Assembly (NCBI GenBank): GCA_030272155.1 | Contig: CP126197.1 | Location: 5,758,001-5,822,000, forward strand | Source of the DNA: Tetradesmus obliquus | Taxonomy: Eukaryota; Chlorophyta; Chlorophyceae; Sphaeropleales; Scenedesmaceae | Direction: 5' to 3' | Length of the DNA stretch: 64,000 nucleotides | Part shown: one piece after another, positions 37,401 through 48,400 of the stretch | How positions within the stretch are numbered: position 1 is the stretch's first letter | Layout of the letters: each line of letters starts with the position of its first letter | Notes under the pieces: generated by a model | What the model saw: only the letters and a program-made list of their open reading frames with translations | The model's database searches: none | Told to the model about the DNA's origin: nothing | Program-made: the position numbers and the translations under genes

Positions 37401-38524
37401 GGAGGCCGGACTAGACAAGCTCTGATACACCTGGACTTGGCAATGCACGAGGTGCCAGCAGCTCTTTGTGCAGGCGGCATAGTAGTTTCAGTGCTGCATT
37501 GCACAGGCAGTGCCCTTGCCTAATAGATCGTGTTTGCTGCCGCACACTTACCATTGCACTGTGGCTGCATCTGCGACATGTTCTCATTCAATGCTTTGTT
37601 ACAACCGCAGATCCGCACCATCCGCCGCAAGATGGTGGAGATCATGGCTCGTGAGGCCAGCAGCTGCGACCTGAAGGACCTGGTGGCCAAGTTCATCCCA
37701 GAGGCCATCGGCAAGGACATCGAGAAGGCCTGCCAGGTGCGGCGGAGTTTGACCGATGTTTGACCGGGGGTTGACCAGGGTTTGACCAGGGTTTTTTGAT
37801 TGGAGTTGTCGACCAGCGCTGGAATTGTAGCAGCTTCACCATGTTGTCGCGCCAGCGGCTATCAGTGTGCTACTGCAACGCTGCAGGCATTCTCAGTTGT
37901 GAGATGAACAGCGCGTATCACAAGGTTATACGTATTGGGCTTTGGAACCCCTGCGCTCACGGCTGCCTCTGTATGCTGCACTTGCTATCGTTTCACCTCC
38001 CTGCAGGGCATCTACCCGCTGCAGAACGTGGCCATCCGCAAGGTGAAGGTGCTCAAGGCGCCCAAGTTTGACCTCACCAAGCTCATGGAGGTGCACGGCG
38101 ACTACACCGAGGAGGTGCGGGTAGTTTAAATACAACATGTTGTTGTTACACTGCCTGTTACACAACAGAATCACAGAATTTCAGCGACAGCGCCAGTGTT
38201 AGCCCTCTGCTTACCTGTTGTAAAATGTAAACTCCCCTTTTATAACATGCTACATAACATGCAGCAAACCAACCCCCAAACGACTACTTCCAAGTAACGG
38301 CAGTATGCAACGTGGTACGCATGGTGTGTGGTAATGTTTGCCTGCTTCCGTATGTTTTGGCTGTGCATGCGCTGAGTGTGCTGCTGCTGTGCCAAGTGTG
38401 TTGCTGTGCTGGCTCGCTGTACACTAAGCTGCTGCTGCTGCTGGTGCTGCTGCTGCAGGTGCCCGTCAAGGTGGAGCGCCCAGCTGAGATCCCAGGCGCT
38501 GAGGCAGCTGAGGCCACTGCCTAA
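34407..38524 (+). CDS. RPS3A: 40S ribosomal protein eS1 (S3a)
   Basis: This is a core structural protein of the small ribosomal subunit, lying near the mRNA exit. Exons: 34407-34416 (only 10 nt), 34493-34541, 34640-34745, 34856-34915, 35406-35483, 37126-37302, 37611-37736, 38007-38114 and 38459-38524. Lengths sum to 260 codons, giving 259 residues, the expected family length. Hallmarks include [85 protein letters not shown] and [14 protein letters not shown]. The acidic Ala/Glu-rich C-terminus is usual. Intron 5 (35484-37125) is by far the longest, is full of CAG/CTG runs, and ends with two copies of the start of exon 6. All acceptors are preceded by pyrimidine-rich DNA. Confidence 0.98.
36907..37056 (+). 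repeat. Two echoes of RPS3A exon 6 5' edge
   Basis: Copies at 36907-36940 and 37007-37056 repeat the AG acceptor and the start of exon 6 ([15 protein letters not shown] in the second copy). The second copy keeps the frame for 48 bases and then meets TGA, so splicing to it would end translation early. Confidence 0.92.
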
Positions 38525-38866
38525 GCAGCAGCAGCAACAGCGGCAGCAGCAGCAGGCAGGCACAGCAGCAGCAGCAGCAGCAGTTGCGCTGCGGCTGCTG
38601 TGTGCAACACAGGGATTGCTGCCTCTGCGCTGCAACTGCTTGGCTGGCTGTGTGCGGGTGCACGGGCTGTAGCAGGCTGGTGGGTTGCTGCTGGTGCAGC
38701 AGTTGACTGGCCGAGCAGGCAGTGTCTATCATCAGAGTTGCTGGTGGTGTGCTGGCGGCTGTTCACGAGCTGGGCTGTAGCAGCAGCAGCAGCGCTGGGG
38801 TGCTTTAGGCTTTAGGCGGCTCTGGCGGCTGCAGCTGCTGGACAGGTGCCGTGGCTGTGGCTGCGT

Positions 38867-38871
38867 TGTAA
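38867..38871 (+). terminator. Candidate TGTAA poly(A) signal of RPS3A
   Basis: TGTAA about 340 nt after the stop codon, the first clear one downstream. Confidence 0.4.
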
Positions 38872-39594
38872 CACTGCGTAATGGATTGATGTGTCTCGCT
38901 GCTAGAGGTCGGTCATTACGCCTGCACATCACGCAGCTTCCCTGCTGACGCAGTGTAACAGCCTGATGCTGAGCCAGCAACGTGATCAGAACTGTACAGC
39001 AACGTTATTGAAACTCACATCCAGCTAAATGCGTACGCAATGTTATGTTGCATTGTCACAAGCACGGTTCAAGCACGGTGCTTGCAATGTGTGACCTGCA
39101 ATTCTTTACACTGTACCTTACAGCGTCATTGTCAACCTGTTGTGGCATGGCTCAGATACACCCGACCCAATATGCTTATGCTCAAAAGCCGCAACCAGCG
39201 CTTGGGTGCCATCGTTCGGCACTGTGCAGTGCACAATGCATTGTTGCGTCTGCCTCACACACTGCCACTGCTACTGCTTGACGTCGACGTCTGCTCAGCT
39301 CGGCGGCTGGCAGCAGCATATTCATCGTATACATCGCATACAATGACCACACAACCTGTTAACTTGGTTAACACACGCGCCGACTGAACAACAGTGTGTT
39401 TACTCTCAGCTAATGATAACCCTGTCATCAGAAGCGGCAACTTGTAACTGAGTTACTGACCGTCAGCACTGTAACAGTGCTTTTCTAATCAACCAGCTTA
39501 CAGCACTGCTAGTAACTTTTGCAGTGCCAGCCCGCAAGCACTCTGAAAACAGTCAAAGGAAGTGCAATGTGCTGCAAACACAGTGTTTGTCCCT

Positions 39595-39599
39595 TTACA
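39595..39599 (-). terminator. Candidate TGTAA poly(A) signal of the PGG-domain gene
   Basis: TGTAA on the minus strand about 80 nt after the stop codon; a second lies near 39498. Confidence 0.45.
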
Positions 39600-39675
39600 G
39601 TGAACCCGAAGCATCAAACAAAGTGTTTTGTAGGCGCAGCTGCAGCCCACTCAGAGGCCCTGAACATGTGACCCA

Positions 39676-41157
39676 TCATGAGAGGCGAGCAGTGCGGATG
39701 CTGGATGGCATCATGTGGCTAAGGCTTGCTGCCATGAACATGTACTTCACCATCCCACGGTAAGCACCCAAGCTGGGAGGCTGTGCACGTCCAAGAAGCA
39801 GCTGATCAACAAGCTTCCTGGCCTGCCCGTCAATGATTTTGATGAGCTCGTCTGCCTGGTTTCCATCATGCAGGGTGCCACTTCTGATCGGCAAGTGATC
39901 TGAGCCACCATAGTACGGCTTGTACTCCAGGCCAAGCACCCCGACATTCCAATCCACGTCATCGTAATGGTGAGAGAATCGACGATCATTTTCTAAGCGG
40001 TAAGCGCCGCCACACCACACGGACCAGTACCGCAGAACTCCATCCACAGGCGACAGGCCCTGTGTAGCGGTGTCTGAGCTGACTTTGACACCTCGCAGGA
40101 GATGCGCCAGGCCAGCAACATGCTTGTGAGCAGCACTATGTGAAGCTCTTTCAATCAGGTGGTGAAACAGCGGCACCAATGTCGCGAGCATCACGACAGT
40201 GTAGCAGTGGTAGTAGCGGCCCAGAATCGGGTCGCCCACAATGATCATGCCGGGCAAAACATAGTTGTTGTTGAGCCTTCGCAGCACATGCAGTGTGTGC
40301 TCCAACATCTGGCACAGGGTGCCCAGCCGCTGCTGATAGGCGTCTCTGCGCGCTTTGCGCTGCACCAGCATCACCAACAACACAAGCCACACAGCTGCCA
40401 GGACCACGCAGCCACATAGGATTGCTATCACCACATACGGGATCCAGCTGTTGTCTGCGCTGACAATGAAAGCGGCAGCAGCGAATGCCACAAACCCAGA
40501 CACAACAGCGAAAGCGAGCAGCCCAAAGCTACTGTACAGCACCCAGCGCATGCTCTGAGCTTTGAGGCCGAACGAGCTGGCGACAGCTAGCATCAGCACC
40601 AGCGACATTGAAACAGCCAAGGCCAGGGCGTTGCTGACAGCAAACACAGTGAATGCACCGCTAGTCGTGCCGCCTGATGTGACTGCAAGCGCCATCAAGC
40701 TGCCAGCAGTTGTTGTCCAGCCACCCGGGGGTGACAGGAATCCCGTGAAGCCCATTGTGGCGATGAGGACTGCTACAATGGCCACGGTCTCTGTGCTGCG
40801 CGCCACTGCGTCTTCATCCAAGTAAAACCACTTACCCTCCCGCAGCAGCTGTGCTGAGCCGCCTACATCAAACTCCGCCAGCACGGCCTCATGAGCCTGC
40901 ACAGCCGCCTCAGCAAGGCCGCTGCGTTGGAAACTGGTTGCCTCCATTACGCTTGGATGCTTTGATGCCTCCTGCCTGACAAATGGCGGCACCACCGGCT
41001 GCTGCTGCTGCTGCTTGCCACTGACTTTGCAGCTGCCATCACACTTGCGGCAGCAGCAACAGCAGCAGCTGCTGCAGGCTGCTGTGCCTGGTGAACCCGT
41101 TGGTTGATAGCTGGGTTCACTGCGTCGTGTTGGGTCGTGCGGCGTAGCCGTGTCCAT
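39676..41157 (-). CDS. Intronless PGG-domain four-helix membrane protein
   Basis: A single open frame of 493 residues without introns, unusual beside its intron-rich neighbours. The N-terminal 50 residues contain a Cys-rich patch (CSSCCCCCCRKCDGSC) and a Gln run. Residues about 120-270 form a PGG domain, a membrane domain usually found after ankyrin repeats in plants: TETVAIVAVLIATMGFTGFL followed by SPPGGW, then three more hydrophobic helices. The C-terminal half is soluble, with an aromatic-rich segment (RYWSVWCGG, LGLEYKPYYGG). No ankyrin repeats are present. Possible start sites are limited to the Met at 41157 or an internal Met. The role is unknown; plant PGG proteins act in membrane signalling, but that cannot be transferred here. 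Confidence 0.8.
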   Translation of the reverse strand: MDTATPHDPTRRSEPSYQPTGSPGTAACSSCCCCCCRKCDGSCKVSGKQQQQQPVVPPFVRQEASKHPSVMEATSFQRSGLAEAAVQAHEAVLAEFDVGGSAQLLREGKWFYLDEDAVARSTETVAIVAVLIATMGFTGFLSPPGGWTTTAGSLMALAVTSGGTTSGAFTVFAVSNALALAVSMSLVLMLAVASSFGLKAQSMRWVLYSSFGLLAFAVVSGFVAFAAAAFIVSADNSWIPYVVIAILCGCVVLAAVWLVLLVMLVQRKARRDAYQQRLGTLCQMLEHTLHVLRRLNNNYVLPGMIIVGDPILGRYYHCYTVVMLATLVPLFHHLIERASHSAAHKHVAGLAHLLRGVKVSSDTATQGLSPVDGVLRYWSVWCGGAYRLENDRRFSHHYDDVDWNVGVLGLEYKPYYGGSDHLPIRSGTLHDGNQADELIKIIDGQARKLVDQLLLGRAQPPSLGAYRGMVKYMFMAASLSHMMPSSIRTARLS

Positions 41158-42420
41158 CGCGCTGATGTTTCAGGAGATGCCCAGGCGCTTCTGCGTGGCA
41201 CAGCAGTGAACAGCACAACCCCTGGTGAGCCGGGCACTTCTGGCTGCTTGTCAGCTTGTCAGTCACTGTATGTTGTTGGCTCAGCGCACTTAAGACTGTG
41301 CTCTGGGCAGGCTAGAGGCCCCTGGTCAGCTGCTGCTGGGTGAACAGGCCTGTTGTGGTGTCAGCCTTCCGACCTCTGCTGCTGGTGTTGCTGCTCAACG
41401 AGCGCGTTGACGGTTGTTGCGTACCCCTGCTACTTGATGCTCACACGTTCAAATACCCACCTGAAGGGATTGAACCAGGTCAAGTTGTCTCCAGCAGCTG
41501 AGTCCGATCTCGGAACAGTCCGAGCACACCGGAAGCTGATACGAAGTCCAGGCACGCTTTGTCGCTGCAGCGGTTGCTACTGCTGAGGTTCAAAAACTAG
41601 TCGACGGTGCATGGCTGTTAAATGCGCATGAGTTGGCAGATGAACCTGGTGTTGAATCAAGCCGTACGGTGCCAGTGCACTAGAAGTTTCCGTGCCTGCT
41701 AGAACCACGCCAACGGAAGCTCTCTCCGGATGCAACGCAGCCCCTGCTGCCAGCCACTGATGTGCCATGTGCTGCGGTTGCTGCGTGGTGACGAAGTGAC
41801 AACTTGGTGCAGTCACCCACTGCAGCCGCCCAGCGAGGCACAAAGGGGCCACAAAAACAATCGCGGTCCCACAGCCAAATGTAGATGTAGGCTGGGTTGC
41901 ATAAGGCTGCTTACATAAGATCCTGTACACCTTTGTCTGCAGCATGGCTATGCTTGGGTACTGCTGCTGCACCCAAAAGCTGAACGATCTCGATGCAGCT
42001 GGTGACAGCCAATTGTCAGCAATGCAGGATCTGCATGCCATGCCTGCCAGTGGTGGGATTGTATGAAGCTGCCTACGAGATAGCATGCGCGACTAGAAAT
42101 ACATCGGGGTGTTCATGCGGCTTGCGCCACGATAGACACCTGTTGACATAAGAAGCTGCACCGCCCGACAGCCACCCTGCACTGCAGTGACGCGCTGCAG
42201 TTGAAATGCCACGATAATGCCCTGGCATCCATGCCATGCAAAGCCGAAACATGTAACTGTGCATGCATGTGACACTGGCATTACTGCCGCTGGCGTCCCC
42301 AGGGATGGCACATGACATAAACTATCAACCATGGCGGTGCCATTCCACACCAATTGTGCCTGGTCTTCTGAAAGCACTGCACATCCTCCCTCACATAAAG
42401 ATTGCTGAAGTCCTGCTCTG
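41158..42420. other. Intergenic; PGG gene promoter and TAF5 3' flank
   Basis: No gene is supported. A minus-strand TGTAA lies near 41911, about 500 nt past the TAF5 stop. Confidence 0.45.
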
Positions 42421-45400
42421 CTACCGGCCGCCGCCTGGGCGTGCCTGCCTGCTGGGCGGCTGCAGGCTCCACGGCCCGCCAGCCAGCAGCAGATTGCGCG
42501 GGCTGAAGCCCACATGAATAACTGGCGTGGCCTGCGTGGTGAAGGTGCGCAGCAGCTGGTACGGCTGATACTGCGGCACACCTCCAGCATGGTGACTACC
42601 ACCAGCAGCAGTACCACCAGCTGCACCCACACCAGCAGCACCAGCACCAGCAGCACCACGAGTACCTGCTGCTGCTGCCCCTGCTGCTGCGACACCAGTG
42701 CCGCTCGCGCGGCCGGCACCAGAAGCACCACCGCCAGCAGCGGCATCTGCGCCTGCAGGGTCTCCTGCTGCCGCTGCTGCCAGCTCCTGGTTGATTGCAT
42801 CTAGGATGTTATCGCAGGCCGGCATGCTGAAGAGCCGCAGCGTGCGGTCAGCGCCGCCTGTTGCCAGCAGGCTGCCGCCGCCCCTGCTGTAGGCTGCTGA
42901 CCACACGGGGCCTGTGTGGCACTCCAGAAGCGCCATCCTGCAGGCAATGAAATGCAACAAAAGGCTGTGTGAGCTTTGAGTACAGGCAGGGTTCAGCATT
43001 GTTGCCCGGCTGCTGACCACACGGGGCCCTGGTGACCCTCCAGCAGCGCCATGTTGCAGGCACACAAAAACAAGGAGCCGTATATATGCAAGTCATGATA
43101 GACTGTCCTTTTCACAATGCTTGGATGGTGAGCTTTGAGTGCAATACAGGGATAGTCTGCCTAATGTTGTGGTGGGCTGCCAGCCACAGGGGGCCCTGGT
43201 GGCCCTCCAGCAGCGCTGCAGGCAATGAAGGGCACAAGGGCGACTTATAGCCTCGCTCGACACAGGCATAGTCTGCCTATTGGTGGTCTGGCGCCCGAGC
43301 ACACTGGGTCCTGCTGGTCATCCAGTAGCAGCCATCCTGCCGCCATGCAAGCACATCAGGCTGTTTGGTGAGTTTTGAAACTCTTTGCGTCATACTGGCC
43401 ACTAGGCGCTGCCGAAACCTCAAACCCTTTCACGGTCAGCCTCCTCGGCTGCAGCAAGGCTCACAGCCAGGCTCTGCGCGCAGAACACGCAGCGCAACAA
43501 TGCTCACAACACCACTCACCGCCGTGCACTGCCCAGGTCATACACAGACACGCTGCCATCCTCAGTGCCTGCTGCCAGCTGCCTGTCATCCGGCGAGAAA
43601 GCAAGGCAGGTGGGGCAGCCGCTCTGTGCGCTCATCAGCCTCTTCTGAATGCGCAGTGCGGCCAGCTGGCACAGCTGTGGGAGCATGCGAGCTGAACAGC
43701 CAAGGTGCTAGCTGCTCGCTGCGCGGCACAGCCATCCCGTGCGCTAGCAACCAGGCCAGCAACCAGGCTACCAACAAGACTCACCGTCGCGCACTGCCCA
43801 GGTCATACACAGACACGCTGCCATCCTCAGTGCCTGCCGCCAGCTGCCTGCCATCAGGTGAGAAGGCCAGGCAGGTGGGGCAGCCGCTCTGCGCGCTCAT
43901 CAGGCGCACACATGCGCCCGTGCCCACGTCCCACAGCCGCACGGTGCGGTCGCTGCTGCCTGTGGCGATGTACTGGCTGTTGGGGTGCCATGCGACAGTG
44001 TCCACGTCAGACTGGTGCCCTGCACAGCGGAGGACGCGGGCAAAATGACGTCATGTGATCCCGAGCCGTGTATACAGCAGCAAACAGCAGCAAGGGGTGC
44101 TGCCTGTGGCGATGTACCCGGACGAATGAGAATGAGGACGGAGACTGTGGCCTTCCGACCAGCGTTATTTTTCGTGTTACACCGGCTCTTCCGACTCTAA
44201 TTGCTCTGGCTCCACTCATTCTGTAACGGCCCTCGAGGTCTCATTGCAATGTGAAGCTTGACCCAGTTTTATAGCTGAACTTTGGGCGCGCGCGGCGCTG
44301 GCATTGCAGAGCGTCGAGGGGCAGTAACAGTCTCTAAAGCCGTCGAATCAGGGCAACATCGCTGCCTCTTAAATTATTATGCAATGTTGTTCAGCAAATG
44401 TGCAATTTACGAAGTCCAGTCTTGCCTCTTCGCCAGGTTCAATGGCTTCTGGTGTTCTTGGTCGTGGGGTTTTGACTTTGCCAGAGGTTGCGTGCAGGTG
44501 TTTTCCTGTACAAAATCACGAAGAGATACTACTCAATGTAAACAAAGGTAATGAAGTGCCTCGTAGGGGCTGGGAGGGGTGGGTGGGTGGCCGGAGTCCA
44601 TCCAACGCAACACAGTTGAACTGTGACAGTGGCTCAGCACTTGCACACCATGCGTGCATGCGAAATGGCGCGTGCATCGCACACAAGCAAGGAAGCAATC
44701 GTCCGGGATACGGAGTGGAAGACTCCTTAATTTACTGGCTGATGGGGTGCCAGGCGACAGTGTCCACGTCAGACTGGTGCCCTGCACAGCGGAGGACGCG
44801 GGCAAAATAACGTCATGTGATCCCGATTCATGTATATAGCAGCAAACAGCCGCACGTTACGGTCGCTGCTGCCTGTGGCGATGTACTGGCTGTTGGGGTG
44901 CCAGGCGACAGTGTCCACGTCAGACTGGTGGCCTGCAGTGCAGAAGACGCGGTCAAAAAACGTCATTTGATCCCAAGGCATGTATACAGCAGCAAAACAG
45001 CAGCAAGGGGTGCTGCCGGTGGCGATGTACTGGCTGTTGGGGTGCCACATCACAGTGTTGACATCAGACTGGTGGCCTGCAGTGCACTTCTGTGTGTAAC
45101 AGTGTCAGGAGCTAGGTGATAACAGCTGTGTGAGCAGGGTGCTTGCACAGTGCAGCAGCAGAACACCGCAGCAGGCGACACTGCAGCAGCAGAGATATAA
45201 ATGAAAGTGGCTGGAGTAAGGCAGTGCTGACAGGTGTTCGCACAAGCGCAGACAGCAGGCAGCTTATCTACTGGCTGTTGGGGTGCCAGGCCACGCTGCC
45301 CACGTCAGACTGGTGGCCTGCACAGCGAACAAACATAACAGCAGTGCTCATAGCTCTGCAGCATGAGATGGTTGCTAAGAGTGCTGCAGCAGCGATGCGC

Positions 45401-48400
45401 AAGCGGCTGGCAGTGAAGCAGTGCTGAGTAGGCGCATACCCTTGCCATCACATGCACATGCAGCACGGCTTGTCACGAACCTGCGTAGATGCGCAGCGGC
45501 CGTGCGTGCTCCGTAGACCACAGCCGCGCTGTCCTGTCGCTGCCGCCGCTGACTAGGTACGAGCCGTGCGGGCAGGCCGCCACATCCCACACAGGGTACA
45601 CGTGGCCCCTGCAGCCCAGCACGCACAGCAGCAGCAGCAGACAAAGTCTCAGCGATGAGGCTGGTGGCAAGACGTATGGGTGTTGACATGGCTGCGCAGG
45701 CAGCTGACCAAGTCCATTTGCAAGTGCTCAAGACCTAACAGGGGTTGGTGGTGCCCAACCATACAAGTGCAAGCGTTGCAGGCACTGCTGTCTCTGCCTG
45801 CAGCCTCTTGTCCTGCAAGCTGTTTCATGCTGCACACAGCATCAGGAGACTTTGGGCCGGAGTCTCCTGGTGCAGCTTTGCCTGACGGTGCATGGCTATG
45901 CTTTTACGGTATGTCTTTGTGCTTTTGCATCAGCATGCACAGCAGCGGTGTGGTGCTGCCGCACCTGTATGCAGCCAGGCCCTTGCGCAGCTCTGTGCTC
46001 CACAGGCGCACTGTGCTGTCACTGGATGCAGAGAACAGCAGCTGCTGGTCAACGCTAAATGACAGCGCGTTGACCGTGCCTGCACGCAGCAGTAAAGCAG
46101 CAGCGAAGGTTAAAGGACACAGCTTTTGATGTAGTACAGCGGGGCATCAGTGTACCGCTGGTAGGCAGCATGAGCCAGCAGCTGATGTTATATCCCGTGC
46201 ATGCAGCACTCAAGGCTGGCAGCCTGCACTGCTGCTCCTGCCTGCTGCAGTTCAGGACAGCACAGTCAACCTTGCTCAGTCCAGCGCACTGCAAGCGGTC
46301 TAGAGCAGCTGGTGCTGCAGTGGCATGGCATGCCGCACCTGAGTGGCCCACTAGGCACATGGTCTGCTGGTTGGACAAGTCCTCCAGCTCCTCCTGCAAG
46401 CAAGTCAACAGTCAAACTGTGGTCAAACACGGTCAACACACAGCGGTAGTCGTACACAATAATTGCGGCAGCCGCCAGTAGCAGAGCATAGTGCATCCTG
46501 GTTTCATCAAAAACACCAAAATGCTGTTTACTTATGAGTGTCACATGCAATTGTTGAGAACAAAGTAGCTGCTGCGCACACTGCTGCAGTCACTGCAGCA
46601 AGCAATGTTTGTCGCGTCCTCACCAGCAGCTCTTCCTCCTCCGCATCCACATCCATGCCATCTCCCGTCTCGCCTCGGTGAGCCTGCATATGCAGCCAGC
46701 CCACATAAGGCTTGCTTGGGTGCAGCTCAACATGACCATGTTTGATATTGGGGCTGATGCAAACAACGGAGGTGACGCACAGCCGTCACCACAGCCCCTG
46801 ACATCTCGCACAAGATCCCATACATACAACCAGCATGCTGTTAAACAAGCATCCAGTTGAGATACGCACGCGGCAGCCAGACATAGGCACCATGGCACCG
46901 CGCAGCCCCCAGCTCACCGCGCCGCGTGCGCGCTTTGCTCCTGCCTGTGGCAGCAGGCCCGCTGCGCGCTTCTCTGCTCGCTCGCCCAGCTTTCCCCGCT
47001 GCTTGCCCAGCAGCGCCAGGTGGTACAGGCGCAGGCTGCTATCTGAAAAGCCCGCTGCCACTAGCTTGGTGTCTGGGCTGACAGTCATGCTGGTCAGCGT
47101 CTGTGAGCGGAAGCAGCAGCAGCAAGAGCAGCTTTGTAAATGCAAGCATGTAGGCATACGCAGCGCTACATCACAGACTACGATTTTTAAGGCAAAATCT
47201 CTGTGCTGTGAATGGTTATCGACGCAGTAAAAGCAGTCTGTGCGCAGGGCGAATTGCACAACTGCTCGTTGCAGTACAGAGGCATCCGCTGCTCGCTGGC
47301 AGCATGTCATGCTGCAGCCGCAGCGTGTCAGCGAGTCGCTCAGCTCAGCGCTCAGCTCACCTGCTGCGAGTTGAGTATGCTGAAGAAGGCGGCTGAGGGC
47401 AGGTTGTCTGGAGGGTGCAGCTGCACGCGTGCCTCCAAGTCATCCCGCTGGCTCTTCTTGAGCTTCTCATGCGCAGGCAGCAGCGGAATCTGCAGCGGCG
47501 ATTGGCAGCAGCAGCGCAGCAGCGTGCAGGAGCGTCAAGTCACACGCCAGTGCTCTGGTTGAAAGTGCTCAGGACTGCACCAGGACTGTCACGCTATGTA
47601 GTTAGACTGCACGCACGGGCTTTGGCGTGCAGCTACAGGCACATACAGATGCATCAACAGCCCATGCACCAGCGCCAGCGTGCACGCAGACATTGTAGCA
47701 ATTACCATCACACATAACCGCCAGCCTGCAATGCCACAGAGCCTCACCCACCATGGGCATGCGTCTACTCTCCAAGATCTCCTTCTGCTTTGCTTTTGCA
47801 GCAGCCAGCGCTTTATCCCGCACAGCCTTCAGCCGCTTAGCAGCAGCGCTGGCCTGCTGGGCAGCAGCAGACAGCGCCCCGCCATCCTCCAGCATATCAT
47901 TGCCAAAGGCTTCAGTGAAGCCATCTTCTGCTGCTGCTGCTGCTGCTGCTGCGGAGGCTCCTGCTGTTTGCTTGGCGAGGCGCTCCTCCTCTTCCTGCAA
48001 GCATTGAAGCGCAGCAGTGTTGCAGCAGTGCTCAAGATTGGATTTGAATTGGCTCAGTCCACAAGGCTTCTTTGAACTGTGCATCTTGTGCAATCAGCAT
48101 GAACACAACTACTGTGGGGTGCAGTCTCAGCCCCCACACACATTCTTGCGCAACACAGGCCAACCAGCCGCCCACCTGCAGCTTCTGCGTTGCGTAGGCG
48201 TCCTCTGTTCCATCTCGGAGCAGCCCCAGGTCCAGCGGCGTGGTTTGATGGCACCCACCTACTCGCCACATACATGCAAGTAAACAACCAGCTGACGTGT
48301 GGCGGCGCACCTTGTACAAGCCACCCAAATCACCCAGCACAAGCCACACAAGCCACACAACAGCCCACCTGCAGCTTCTGCGTTGCGTAGGCGTCCTCTG

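Larger units (their letters stand above)
38525..39675. other. Convergent intergenic region, RPS3A and PGG gene 3' ends
   Basis: It holds both 3' UTRs, CAG runs near 38525-38585, and a short palindrome at 39465-39481. No gene is supported. Confidence 0.5.
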
